From Proteromonas lacertae (lineage: Eukaryota; Sar; Bigyra; Opalinata; Proteromonadidae): a stretch of 64,000 bases of DNA. The translations under genes and the position numbers were made by a program. Shown here one piece after another: positions 21,553 through 33,742 of the stretch; the first letter of the stretch is position 1, and every line of letters begins with the position of its first letter. The stretch spans positions 1-64,000 of the forward strand of contig NGBS01000905.1 in the NCBI GenBank assembly GCA_002245135.1, in the 5' to 3' direction. The notes below the pieces were generated by a model. It had not been told where the DNA came from, made no database searches, and was given only the letters and a program-made list of their open reading frames with translations.

Positions 21553-22704
21553 ATGTCATTAAATCACCAAAAAGTGTTATTTATGTTGTTATTATACGTT
21601 ATATTAAGTAAATGCAAGACTATTTACCTTTATGAATATAATTTATGGAATGATTCTAAACCACTAGGAAATTTACCTCCTAAATACATTCAAACATATA
21701 ATTATGATACAATGACCTCAATACAAATACCAGTACATCAATACAGAGTAGTGAATAAAAAGTCAGCTGAAATGAAACCAATAATCCTTTCCTTTGCTGC
21801 AAATTATGATATATATAAATTACTTATGTTTACAACAAGTATAAGGAAATATTATGATGGAAAGGTGTTATTCTTTGTTAGTGAAACAAATGATACAAAG
21901 TTCTATCATTTTCTTTCTTATTTCCAAATTGATTATGTTAATTTAACAAACATATATCCATATTACAGTGTAAATAATTTAAAATATCCAATTTATCAAT
22001 CAGCATTTATATTTCCTAAGAGAAAAGCATTATTGAATGAATGGGGAGTTATTAGATTGTTTATTTTAAAAGAATGGTTAAGATCATATGGATCAGACTA
22101 TTCAAACTTCTTATTATGCGATAGTAGAGATATTATATTTCAAGGAAATCCATTCAATTGGAATATTGGAAATGGATTGTATTTTACAGAAAATGTAAGA
22201 GGATATAGTATTAAAGATAGTGGATGGAATGTAAATATGTTTATGAATTTCAAATATGGATATAAATATATTGATAATATACTGCTATGCAGTGGAGTAA
22301 TATATTCTAATTATGAAGGAATAATGTGGTGGTATAATAAAGTATATTCATTTATGGAGAATAATGTAATTGTAAGTGATCAGAATAATATGAATTATAT
22401 ATTTTATCATTTAAGCCAAACTGAAGTTGATGATATTCACATATTTATATTATGTAATGAGTATGGACCAGTAAGGAATCTTGCTACAGATGCTTTAATA
22501 GATGAAGAAAGAAGTAAAACAAAAGATGACAGTATGATATATAATTTGGATAAGAGTATACCTTATATTATTCATCAATATGATAGAAACGGAAAATTAT
22601 ATGTAGATTATGTTAAAAAACATTGCAGCAAGTATATACAATACGTTAAAGACTATTTCAAAATTAATGCAAGTGATGTTGACAAAATTCTTAATAATGA
22701 GTAA
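21553..22704 (+). CDS. Secretory-pathway glycosyltransferase-like protein (383 aa)
   Basis: Single exon with a hydrophobic N-terminus (KVLFMLLLYVILSKC) acting as a signal or anchor, so the body is probably in the ER/Golgi lumen. The fold looks like a GT-A nucleotide-sugar transferase: an initial strand (KPIILSFAANYDIYKLLMF), then a DxD-like motif in FLLCDSRDIIFQGNPF, an acceptor-side region with Trp/Tyr (IMWWYNKVYSF), and a late IPYIIHQYDRNGK that resembles the His-x-x-x-x-x-Gly-Lys end seen in related transferases. The substrate cannot be told. It follows FAN1 by 130 bp on the same strand. Confidence 0.6.
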   Translation: MSLNHQKVLFMLLLYVILSKCKTIYLYEYNLWNDSKPLGNLPPKYIQTYNYDTMTSIQIPVHQYRVVNKKSAEMKPIILSFAANYDIYKLLMFTTSIRKYYDGKVLFFVSETNDTKFYHFLSYFQIDYVNLTNIYPYYSVNNLKYPIYQSAFIFPKRKALLNEWGVIRLFILKEWLRSYGSDYSNFLLCDSRDIIFQGNPFNWNIGNGLYFTENVRGYSIKDSGWNVNMFMNFKYGYKYIDNILLCSGVIYSNYEGIMWWYNKVYSFMENNVIVSDQNNMNYIFYHLSQTEVDDIHIFILCNEYGPVRNLATDALIDEERSKTKDDSMIYNLDKSIPYIIHQYDRNGKLYVDYVKKHCSKYIQYVKDYFKINASDVDKILNNE

Positions 22705-22758
22705 TTTAAACAATTTAAAACCAAAAAAACAACAAAAATCACATTATAATGAATAATA

Positions 22759-25700
22759 TTAATAATAATAAGGAATATAATATGTATCTTGTGTTAATCT
22801 TTTGTGATTAATTTCTTCAACAAGTAAATTATCATTCCATATATGTTGCAAATACTCATATCTTAAAGGATCTAATGTCATTTCCGTTGAGGCATAATAA
22901 GGAAAGACTTCTCCATAATCATCTTGATATGGACACATTAAATCAATAGTAATCTCTTTCCACATTAATAAGATCTATTTTATATTAAATAATATCAGTA
23001 TATACTGTATTTCTATGAAACATATAAATTAATCCAAATTGATTGTGATTCTTCATCATATGATCTGTTGCTTCTCCATACGAATCGACTTTACAGCACT
23101 GTTCGCCTGGGCAGAGAAGTTCTCCACATATTAAACAAATACCTTCTCTCTGATGCTTTTTACAATTCTTACATTTCTATAATTAAAAGAAATAATAATG
23201 AATTATATAAACATACTTCATTTACATATTTCAAATATAAATCATTCAATCTCTTAGGTAATGCAATAAGTTCTCTTTTCATTGGAATTTGTTTCTCCTC
23301 AAATGTAAAATCAACTTCAGGATTAATTGAATCTACGATGAATTTAATATTACTTGGACTTGATGGAATTAATATTGTGTCTAGATAGAAGAAATGGAAT
23401 AAATATCTTAATGTTAATTGAGATGGTTGGAATATATTACTTGTATTTACTATACATTCCCAAAGTAAACAACATAATTGACTTATCTGATAGAATTCAT
23501 TATATAACAAATTGTAGATTTGAGTTGCTTTGAAACACTTATTATTGGCATTTATTATTAAAATATCATTATCTTTTAACCAATTATAGAATTCTAATAC
23601 ACAATCAACACATTGAATATCATCTTCTAATAACAATTCCTTTTCTTCAATCACTTTATCACTTTCCAATAAATACTTCAAATATTCGATTTGATATTGA
23701 ATTAACAATGAGAAATAAACTGTTCCATCTGTAGTTGACCATAAATTCGCTATTAATCGATGTAAAGAATCATCTGATTCAGAACACTTTCTTTTCCACA
23801 TTCTCTACAATAAAATATATATAAAAATATATAATTATACTTGACATGATATAAAAATACTTTGAATTGGTTGAAATGGTTTAATTGTCCTATTTGAATA
23901 TAATCTATGGAAGAAATTTAATATAACAATATCGATTGCATTTTCATTTTTTTCAAAGAACAATTTCGCAAATTCATTCACAGATAAACTTGGAAATGGA
24001 TATTTATAATTATGAATATGATTGTGTTTCAAATTAATAGGAGTTGTAAAGATTGTCATTAAATCTGGTTTTTCTACTTTACCATATTCTACAGATGAAA
24101 CAACCATATTGTAGAACATTTTACATAAGACACTATTTCAATATAAATAAATAAATATATATATATATATATACCAAGTATCAATACTTCTTCTATCTTC
24201 TTCACAAACATTAAATGGTGATGAAAAATCTCTATTGCTCAAATACACTGAATTCTGTGTAGAACTAAAGTAACAATTCTTATGAATATAATGACCACAG
24301 AATGTATAAATTGGAACATTATCATAGTTATTAGTAAATAATGGTGGATTTTGTTGTAATACATAATAAATGAAAGGATTGTCTTTCTTCTCTTCTTCTT
24401 TGCAAATAAAACATGAATTAAGTTCAGATGATAAAGAACCAGAATCTGTTCTTGACGATGGAGTTGAAGGAGATAAATTATATTCTGATGGTAATGTAGA
24501 TGTAAATGCAGCTTGTTTTCTTTTCATTAAAGCCATCTTCTTTGCTATTAAATCTTTGTTTGATTTCTTTACATTCATTTTTTCATTTAAATGTTCTTTT
24601 ATTGTTGTGTTTAATACTTCATCTTTTTTACTCAAATTCTCTAATAAATATTTCAATAACTCATTCTTTTCATTCTTGTTATATTCATTACATAACATTT
24701 CAATTAGAGGAATATATTTGGGTTTTATTGTTGAGATTAATTCATTTGGATAGAATTGTAAACTTCGAATCATCATCCACAATAAATACTCATTCAATAT
24801 TATTGAATTTCCATCATTATACTTTTCCAATAACTTGAATAAAAAGATAAAATAAAATGGAGATTTGTAAATATCTTGTAATAACATAAACAGTTTGTTA
24901 TATTCTGTATTAACAAATGGAGTGAATTTTATCTTTTCAAAATCAATGTCTGGATTAATATATGAATATATTGAGAATATATCATAATCATAAACAACAT
25001 TTGGATTTAAAGTGAAATAAGAAGATTCAAACAATTGACGAGGTGTTAAAATACATTTCAATTCTTTGATTATTTCATCACATATTCTATGTACTTCTTT
25101 TATACTTTCAATAGAGAAATATTTTTGGAGTTTTACAACTATTTCTCCAAACGAGTAACTACTACTGTAAAGTAAAGAGATAACATATTCTTTCATATTC
25201 AATTTTTCACTTTTCTTTTCATATGGATAATTATTGAAACATGTTAATATGAATCGAATAAAATTGGCATTATAATTACATGTTACTCTTTCATCTTTCA
25301 TTCCAAATCTTTCTATCAAATACTGCATTGGATTAGCAATATTCAATAATAATAATTGAATATAATAAAGCAAATAGGTGGGTACATCAGAATGTTGAAA
25401 TATATATTTCATTTGATATTTGAATATATTTCCATTTCTTATCCACATATCACTTTGATATTGTGTTTTTACAATCTAATTAATATAATAATAATAAGAA
25501 GAAATATAAATAAATAAATACAAATAATCGTAATGGACCTTCCATCATTATTTTACATTCATTTTCATCTTTTGGTATTATTTCTTCTAACTGTAATATG
25601 TTATTATTCAAACAATAAACAGCAATTATACTGTAAAGATATTCCAACACCCATAACAAATTAATATCATCTTTAAATGGATCAAATGTAGAAATATATT

Positions 25701-27426
25701 GTTCTGTTTCTTCCTTGATATCATAAAACTTTTCATTTGAGTCTAATATATATTTCTTTGTAATGTGTAAAACTGTGAGTAAATGTGTTTTATCATTTGT
25801 ATTTAAGAAGAAGTTTCCTATTTAAAAATTAAAAATTATTATATATAATACTGCAATTACTAACAATTGAATATAAAAAAACAAGAATATAATCTGGTGA
25901 AAGAATATCCAACTTTATCATATCCACAGGAATATGTGAATTAATATATCTCTTTACATACAAATGTCCTACAAAATTGACAAAACTATATAATATTTGA
26001 ACAATATAATCAGCATAACCATTAGTATAGAAGATTGTACAATCTCTCTTAACACGTAACAACAATCTCAAATCACTATTATCAATAATATATAAAAAAT
26101 AAAAAATAAAAAAATATATATACGTTAAATATGTATCTAATGTGGCAGCAACTATATTTCTTACAACGCCATCATAATAATTACCAGATAAATGATTTTT
26201 CTATAATTAAAATAATATATAAATATATTATACAAAAAAAACATTTACCAAAATACTGACAAGATTCACTTCTTTCAATATTTCTACTGTTATATCTGTA
26301 TTGTTAAACACTTGAATAAATAATCTATTAAAATTATCATATACTGACATTCCTTCCCAATATCTTGTATTTACATCTTCATAGTTATATATTATCATTT
26401 TTCCTAATTCTATTCTAAACTTTTCATTGTTTATTAAACCTATTAATTTTATTAATTTCTTCATTTCAGGTTGTAACAGACGTTGATGATTATCAAACAA
26501 TAACTGCAATATTGATGTTGATTCATCAAGCTATAGTTTGATCAAAATAGAATATTAATATATATACAAATGAATCTCCAATAATTGAAGCAAATTCTTC
26601 ATTCAATTCTGCTATTTGTATTAACCAATCAACTACTTTAATGAATAAATGATATTTTCTAATATCATCATTTGACATTAACAAATAGTGTAATTTCAAC
26701 GATTTTGCTGTTTCAGTAAAGACTTCTAAAATTGCTGAAGTGACATTCTACATATTAAAAATAATTGAGAAAAATAAAACATTTAATACGGGAAACTGTG
26801 CATATCCAACATCATCAACTAATTTTGTCAATTCGAATATTTTTTCATCATCATAAATGGGAAATGATAATTTAATTAATGTTTCAACTTCTTCGTATGT
26901 ATTTGTATCATTGTTTAATAAGTACAACATTTTCATTTCGGAGGTATAATCATCACAATCATAGCAATTCTTGTAATTAGTAAAAAATAATATCAAGAAA
27001 GAGTTAATCTCTTTACATAGTGATTTTAGGTTGTACTTTATTTCTTCAGGTATTTCTATATTTACCTTCACTCTATGCTTTTTACAAAACATTTCACTTC
27101 TGATTACATCTGCATCACCACAATCACACTTTCCCCCACTCGATAAACGATAATTATATATGTGACCACGATGTTCTTCTTCAAAGAAACAATCGTTACA
27201 ATATATGCAGGTTCTATCTTTCTATATGCAAATATACATAAACGATTTTATATACACAACAATTCTGACAATAAACTATTACATCACCTTTCTGTAGATT
27301 CTTTCCACATGTAACTCTTTCAGCGTAATTATTAATGTTATCTACCTCTTTTACAAAAACTTTTTTGTTAAATTGATCTCTGATTGACTCAGGATCAGCT
27401 TCTAAAATTGAAGATAATTCTGACAT
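22759..27426 (-). CDS. UBR-type N-recognin E3 ubiquitin ligase, copy 1 (1409 aa, 12 exons)
   Basis: Exons, minus strand: 27426-27256, 27221-26790, 26747-26568, 26530-26249, 26200-26124, 26075-25852, 25817-25522, 25475-24175, 24132-23841, 23804-23217, 23176-23006, 22974-22759; the sum is 4230 nt, in frame. Introns are 31-48 nt. The UBR box zinc finger (TCGKNLQKGD, YCQNCC, TCIYCNDCF, HRGHIYNY, GGKCDCGDAD) spans exons 1-2 and binds destabilising N-termini. A long helical middle leads to a RING-H2 (CFICKEEE, FCGHYIHKNC, then TCVLCK across an intron) that recruits an E2. The C-terminal zinc-containing domain (CKNCKK, ICLICGELLCPGEQCC, LDPLRYEYLQHIW) matches the end of UBR1/2-type ligases. Large blocks are near-identical to copy 2 (45.6-50.2 kb), which lies inverted. 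Confidence 0.88.
24498..25690 (-). repeat. Near-identical block shared with UBR copy 2
   Basis: About 1.2 kb, including one intron, matches 47343-48538 in inverted orientation almost base for base, except for a divergent patch of about 70 bp near 25110-25180. Exons outside the block are clearly more diverged, the pattern left by gene conversion. Confidence 0.75.
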
Positions 27427-27543
27427 TTAGTTTGACATTAGTCGTGTAAATTACTTTATTCTAATTTTGCTTTTTTGAGATGTCTGAAAGAGAAATAGTA
27501 TTTAAAATAACATTATTGAGTATAGAATAATAAAATTAGTGAA

Positions 27544-28030
27544 ATGGAATCTGCACTAGATGATTCTAATCAAAATAGCTTAATTTCTTTATACAGTAAT
27601 ATTAATAGAGTGAAAGACATACAGAAAAAAATAGAATCACAATTTAGTATATTATAGAGTGATTAGTTACTAGATTTTGGAAGTGGTGAAGATATTCCAT
27701 ATAAATCTACTGAAATAATGGCAAAATTTGAGATGTATAAGAAGTTTTTACATGAATTAAAGGAAATCAAAACATTAGATGGATATGTTGATGTAGATTA
27801 TATAGGAAGTATATATGATATAAAGATAATATTATCCTTCTATAATCATAGATATAGCAGAATTGAATGAAAAAATGGTTAAAATAGAAGAACAGGAAGT
27901 ATCAGCTTCAAAAGAAATACAACTCTATCATAAAGCTGTTATTGATTTAGTTACTTATTATCACAGCTGTATTACGTTGCTGAATCACCAGCTTGCATAT
28001 TTAAATGCAGTTGTTGAGCAATTAAATTAA
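27544..28030 (+). CDS. Small coiled-coil protein, possibly dynactin subunit 3 (p24)-like
   Basis: Exons 27544-27646, 27674-27808, 27852-28030 (138 aa). The first intron is only 27 nt and ends at TACTAG; using the nearer TAG would break the frame, while this acceptor keeps it. The product is almost entirely helical (SLYSNINRVKDIQKKIE, FEMYKKFLHELKEIKTL, IAELNEKMVKIEEQE) and ends ITLLNHQLAYLNAVVEQLN. The last part resembles the end of dynactin p24 (a YN...LLS.QF...D..L pattern), which caps the shoulder of the dynein activator. That identity is tentative because coiled coils look alike. It starts about 120 bp from UBR copy 1, divergently. Confidence 0.5.
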
Positions 28031-28578
28031 TATGTCTATTTCTTAATAATTGTTTTGTGAAATAGATTTTTTATAATGGGTAAATTATAGAGAAATAAAA
28101 TATAGAACAAAATTCTATCTATTTCTTTCCAAAATAGTAATTATCATATTATGCCATTATTTTGTTATTTTCAATTAAAGCTTAGATATAAAACAATTGA
28201 ATATAAATCTATAGATTAATTATGTAACTTATATTTTACAAACGAATATTGTTGTATATATCGAATTTTTGTGTAATACATAGTGTAATATCTCACTTAT
28301 AAAGTAAATCTAAAAATCATTAAAATTGAAAAGTTGATAGAAATTACTGAATTGAAACTATAACATGATATCAATAGTTATACAAAATATTAGCTTATCA
28401 ATCAAATTCAAAAAACAAAAAATAACAAGAAACAGGTGTTAATATCCAATTTTCTATACTATTCGCAAAATAGATTAGAATTCTTATCGTGTGTGTGTGC
28501 TATAATTTAGATAATTGCAAAATCTATTTAAATGAATAAATACTCTTCAATAGAAGAAATATATAGTTATATATTATA
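28031..28578. other. Intergenic, convergent 3' ends, no gene seen
   Basis: About 550 bp of A+T-rich sequence between the 3' ends of two convergent genes. No open or spliceable frame and no repeat was noticed. Confidence 0.5.
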
Positions 28579-30086
28579 TTAAATGTTAGAAACTAAACTA
28601 TTAGAATTATATTCATTTACAATATCTTCATTTCCAAGTTTTATTAACAATCTTTCTAATTCTTTTCTATTTTCTTTTTCATTTTCTATAGAAACATATT
28701 CGTAAACAGAACCAATTATCTAATAGTCATCATAAATAATAATAATACATTTATAATAAGATGCATAAATGTAAAAGCTATAGTAACTGCTACTAATATA
28801 TTGGGAATAGCATCATTTATTGAACCTAAATAGTCATCAATACAATTACATCCATTTTCTTTTAGGAAATTACACTATATTATAAATATAACATATTATA
28901 CTTTATTAGATTCATCATGGTTTATACAACATTTTTCATATGTCTCAGAATAATTGGATATATTACAAAGAAGACTGTATACAAAAATGTATAAGTTTAT
29001 TGCAAAGATAATAGAAGGAATTATATATATGAATGCATCATAACCTTTTTTCTTCTTTTCTTTAAATTTGCACAATAATCTTTTAAAATTGATTGAATAA
29101 ATCAATACAATGATTGAAAAGACTAGTTTAATGATATAAAAATCCCTTGAAAATAAATTAAAACCAATTTTGCTAGTATGAACTAATTCATATATACACT
29201 CTCCTACATATAAGGCTGATAAAATCTAAAATGTCATATATATATATATATATACACTCAATATTCCACAAAAACAATTAAGCTTTAGATAATAATCTGA
29301 TAATTCTTTACAAATGAGAGTGGTGCCAACAAATATATTTGGATTTTTCCTTAACCTTTCTTTAATATAGTCTTTTCCATTTTTTTCAATTAATTCTTTT
29401 AAACTACCTAATTTATCATTTTCAAATACATCATATGTTATCTTACCTTCATTTTCTAACATTTTTCTGGTAAAATGAATATAAACCATCTATTGATATA
29501 TATAATTACAATTATATACAGTCATAAATGAACAAAAACAAAAAAATACTATCACTATGGCATAGCAATTAAAAGTAACCTCGTTATACTGATATTTAGT
29601 TATATTCAATGACTCACATCCATATTTCTCCATAAAATTACATTTATTAGAATATGTGTTATTATTACAACAAATACTTATAGTATTATTTACATTCTCA
29701 TCTGTTATTGATTTTATCGATATAATATTATACGCACCTACAGCAGCTGCTACAACTGCTGGTACTATCAAAGAAGCAGAGTAGTGTTTTATAGAAAATT
29801 GACAAGAAGAAAAATATTCACCATTATAAACAATGATTATGATATATATAAGCAAATACACCACGAATATTATAGGACCTACTCCTAACCCTTTTGGAAT
29901 TACGTCAAAACCTATTTGTAATATTAAAATTTAGTATAAATACCCATAGAAGATGATTTGTTAAATAATATTATTCCATATGCTAACAACAGCAAACAAA
30001 ATAACTAAATGTTAAAAGTTCATAAATCATACTGTATTAATAATAATTAAAATATATTGTCCAATATTTCTTGATAATGAATGTAA
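28579..30086 (-). CDS. Multi-pass membrane protein, tandem tetraspanin-like (5' end unresolved)
   Basis: Supported exons, minus strand: 30004-29944, 29911-29520, 29489-29256, 29225-28902, 28874-28749, 28719-28579, with introns of 27-32 nt; a further exon 30086-30033 fits the frame but has no ATG. About eight hydrophobic helices are visible (for example PIIFVVYLLIYIIIIVY, YAIVIVFFCFCSFM, IIPSIIFAINLYIFVYSLL). Two extracellular loops each hold a CC pair followed by further cysteines and Gly-Cys (ISICCNNN ... YGCESL; KCCINHDE ... NGCNCIDD). CC plus GC in a loop before the last helix of four is the tetraspanin layout, here apparently twice. The match is by pattern only. Confidence 0.5.
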
Positions 30087-30387
30087 TTAATAATTATTTC
30101 ATCCATATCAATAGATAAAAATGAAAAACAAAAATTTGTTTTTAAATAAATAGGGGATTAAGTGTTTTATAGCCTCGAATAGAATTATTATTTTTTAAGT
30201 GATTCAGGTAGGTCTGAGTATGGAAAGCACTAAGACAGTCGAAGAACTGTCGAAGAACATAATATATACACACAAACAATATCAAAATATGTAAGACAAA
30301 TATAAACCATACGAGTAATAAATAATAAATAAGGTTATATTTACATATACAACCGAATACTATTGTTTTTTTTTTAAATTAATCACC
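30087..30387. other. Intergenic, no gene seen
   Basis: About 300 bp. A short direct repeat of GTCGAAGAAC occurs near 30237-30258. No protein frame was found. A small RNA gene cannot be excluded, but no structure was recognised. Confidence 0.4.
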
Positions 30388-31826
30388 TTATATAAGATTT
30401 TGAGAATTACCATTGTTATTGTTGTTGTTATTACTACGATAACTTATTCTAGATGATGTAGACCTTCTATTCCTTCTGTTAAACTCAAAATAACTTTCAG
30501 CACTTCCAGATGAGATTTTTCGATTCTGATTTTCTTTGTATTTCCTACACTTTACGATATGTTTACATAAAATTTTATAACGATAATCCTCAAACGAATG
30601 GCAGACAGGACAAATAAATACCATTTGAAACTTATTGTTACATATATTTAACATTTGTTCTATATGTTTTAGAGTTATTGTCTGTTGTACCATTCTTCTT
30701 TCAATTATTCGTTTTTCAGATTCGTTAAATATTTTACGGAATTTTATACATGTTGGAACTTTACAACTCATTTTTGGTTTAACTATATTATATAATGTAA
30801 ATAATATTATAATAATATATACATTGTCTATACCAATATATAAACTGTTCAAAATCAACTACATTTGAATCACTAGGATCAATCGACTTCTTCAATTCAC
30901 TATACTCTTTCTTCGATAAATAAACATGAAATACTTCAAATATATTTTCAATAAACTCATTATAACTCATAGAATAATTCTGATTAGTTGTTAATAAATT
31001 ATATAACCTCTTTATTGTATAAAAACACTTTGAATAATTGTCTTCTTTACAATCATTTAGTTCTTTTACTGTTTCTTCTATATCAATCCAAAATTTATTT
31101 GTCATTTCTTCATATTCTTCTTTATTATTTAGTATTCTTTTTATTTCATTTTGGGCATCATTTAATGCTTGTGTTTTTAATATTTGTTTTTCTTTTTGTG
31201 CATTTGTTACTTCATTTTTCATTCTTAATATCACTAAAGACATTCTTATAAAGGACTGAACAGTTAACACACAATCTAAATACAATGGAGTACAATCATC
31301 TACAAACTATATATATATAAAGATAAAATAGATAAGATATATATAGAAATACAGCTTGAGATAATCGCATTGGAGGTGGTATTCGTTGTAATGGTGTAAA
31401 TGTGTTTATTGGAGTATTATTACAGGAAGGAGTGTTGGGAGTGATATCTAAGGAATCTAACAGCGATACTGATCCAAATATATGAGAACTTATTCTTTTA
31501 GACGGCCTTGACTGTCTAGACCCTGAAGCACCTATTAATCTTGCTCTTGTCAATGGATTTGAGATCATTTCTTCTCTTAATGACGGTGTATTCATAACTT
31601 CTTCTAATTCGAAATCTTCGGATATAGGATTAATTACAACTGCTGTTAGAGCTGTTGTTAAGTTTTCTGGAAGAGAATAACGATTTGGTGTAGATTGAAG
31701 TATTGCTTGTCTGTTCTTTGGATACATTATACTTTTTGTTGGGGAATTTCTACAACACCTCCTTCCAAATGCATATCCACTGTGAGGAGCCAGTTCATCT
31801 GCCATTGGCACTACTCTCGCTCTCAT
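30388..31826 (-). CDS. Protein with coiled coil, EF-hand-like loop and Cys/His finger (450 aa)
   Basis: Exons, minus strand: 31826-31353, 31306-30823, 30782-30388 (1353 nt, in frame; introns 46 and 40 nt). The N-terminal exon is Ser/Pro-rich and disordered (ITPNTPSCNNTPINTF). The second exon is helical (NEVTNAQKEKQILK, YEEMTNKFWIDIEETV) and ends with an EF-hand-like calcium loop (DPSDSNVVDFEQF). The third contains a putative zinc finger (FICPVCHSFEDYRYKILCKH, then VKC) and a basic Ser/Asn-rich tail. The combination suggests a calcium-responsive regulatory protein, but I do not recognise the family. Confidence 0.55.
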
Positions 31827-32075
31827 ACACGGTTTAAATTTCTGACTAGTCTCGCAGCGATAAGACTATTATGATTATAAGTGAAACAAAAAAGAGATAG
31901 TTTAGATATATACCCTTAAAGGAAATTGTGTAAGTACCTCCTCTAATAAAATAAAAAAATAATGTGTATACTAGTCGCAGAGTGACAATTCATAACTTTA
32001 TATTTATCAACTTCTTTCAACAATAATTAAAAAACTCGAACTTTTTAGTACAAGATTTGAGCGATAAAACGGCAT

Positions 32076-33367
32076 ATGTTTTTATTTTGTATCTGGTGTG
32101 TCCTACAGGTTGTTTCATGTATTAGTGATAATTTTTCTTTTGATTATAATGATGTAAATAATCCACAGTTGATATTTATTGGCTGTACAGGGAATTTAGC
32201 TAAAAAGTATATCTGGAGTAGTCTTTCTGTTTTGCACTATGTATACATACACCTATGTGATTTTTTAAAATAGAATTTCAAATCTATTGTTTGTGGTTCA
32301 AGAGAAAGCGAAGATATTATAGAAAAGAACCTTAAAAACATAACATCTAATCTTCTTAACTTTGACAATCACATCTATAAAATAGTTAAACCAATTAAAT
32401 TGAAAGAAATAAGTGATGTATAATAAATAGAATTATATTCTATAATAGTATGATAAATTATCAACAATATTAGATGTAAAATATCCTATTATCGTATATT
32501 TTTGTGTTCCACCTCAAGCATACTCTGATCTGACAAAGAATCTGTTGTTTTTGTTTAAGAAAATTGAAGTTAAGAAATACATTTTGTTCTTATACGAAAA
32601 GCCACTTTCTATTACATATAATGATGCATTTAAATTAAAAGAATTACTATCATCATCTGCGACTGTAACTTCATATTCATTTGATCATTATTTATACAAA
32701 ATGAATTATGATTTAAAATCCATTAATAATTTCCCTATAAAAAGTATCAATGAAATTGAGAGTATTTCAATGATAATATATGAAGAATTGACTGTAGAAA
32801 ATAGATTATCATTTTATAATTCCGTTGGAGTTATTGGTGACGTCATGCAGAATCATATGACTGAAGTAATAATTGAAATAATAAGTAAATACACTCAAAT
32901 AAAAAGAAAAGATGTTATAGAAAAAATATATGATTTGAAATGTTATAATTTTGGTAAATATGAAAGTGATAAAGATAAATTGACAGTTCCTACATTTGCA
33001 GAATGTGATTTTAGTATAAATTTAGAGAATAGAATAATTCCAATTCATTTTACTTCAGGAAAAGGATTGAATATTACTGAATCAAGTGTTAAGATAAACA
33101 ATCAATTTGCAATCTATTTATCAGGTAAAAGTACTGGTAAATGGTGTAAAGAGGGAATATGTTATTATTATAACAATAAAGGTGGTAGTAATTATGAAGG
33201 TAACAATTCATATGTTAAATTGTTTTCTTCAATTCTTAGATTGGATTATGGCTGGATTAGTTGAGTTAGATGAATCAATGATTTTATGGAAAATGTGGGA
33301 TAAATATAATGTTAATAATATAAATAATTATGGATATAAGATATATAATTCCTCCAATTGGTTATAA
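32076..33367 (+). CDS. ER-type glucose/hexose-6-phosphate dehydrogenase-like, frameshift near the 3' end
   Basis: Exons 32076-32240, 32274-32417, 32449 onward; introns of 33 and 31 nt. A signal peptide (MFLFCIWCVLQVVSC) comes first, then the NADP-binding start (LIFIGCTGNLAKKYIW), a degenerate GATGDLAKK. Other family marks in order: YFCVPPQAYSDL, LYEKPLS, SFDHYLYK (substrate-binding Asp-His) and GDVMQNHMTEVI (catalytic His). The secretory signal makes it like animal H6PD, which makes NADPH in the ER lumen, rather than cytosolic G6PD. At about 33250 the frame shifts by one base; the continuation (LDESMILWKMWDKY) matches the expected DE..EAW segment and ends at 33367. The body is shorter than typical G6PD, and residues in the nucleotide site are changed, so activity is uncertain. 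Confidence 0.7.
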
Positions 33368-33419
33368 ATTAATTTAATTGATATTGTTATGTTTCATTGT
33401 TTGTAATATATATCTTAGT

Positions 33420-33700
33420 TAGAATGGAATATAAAATAACCATTGAAATGTTGAGGCAATTTCATCATTTACTTCAATAGGAGAGTATTCTACTGGAATT
33501 TGATATTTCATATACTAATATTATTTCGTTGTAGAAATTTTATTAGCAATTATCACTATTTTATCAGCAATTTGTACTTTATAACAACTTACATAAATAT
33601 CATTACACAAATAAATACAGAACATTAATAAGCTTAAATAATACTTCATTATCGATTATTTCATTTTCAAAATATTTCTGGTTCGAAAAAGTTGCACCTT
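33420..33700 (-). pseudogene. Remnant of the 36.6-37.7 kb glycosyltransferase gene
   Basis: Matches the 5' part of the gene at 37.4-37.75 kb, including the signal-peptide exon and the sequence upstream of the start, but with several internal deletions and no open frame. It forms the left edge of the duplicated unit whose right copy is intact. The sequence TTCTGGTTCGAAAAAGTTGC occurs upstream of both copies. Confidence 0.8.
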
Positions 33701-33742
33701 TAGTTTTTTTTTGAATCTTTTATAAACGGTTTAGTAGTTAGA

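Noticed and set aside
24370-24838. Plus-strand frames opposite UBR copy 1 and the same pair opposite copy 2
   Set aside because: They are antisense shadows of the conserved coding block and are conserved only because that block is; they are Phe/Leu/Ser-rich as expected for antisense of A+T-rich coding DNA.
27647-27666. A 20-nt intron ending at the first GATTAG
   Set aside because: It leads to a stop after a few codons; extending to the next acceptor (27673) gives a 27-nt intron that keeps the frame to the end of the gene.
30228-30262. Tandem GTCGAAGAAC repeat as a regulatory element or small RNA
   Set aside because: Only two short copies and no supporting structure or neighbouring promoter.
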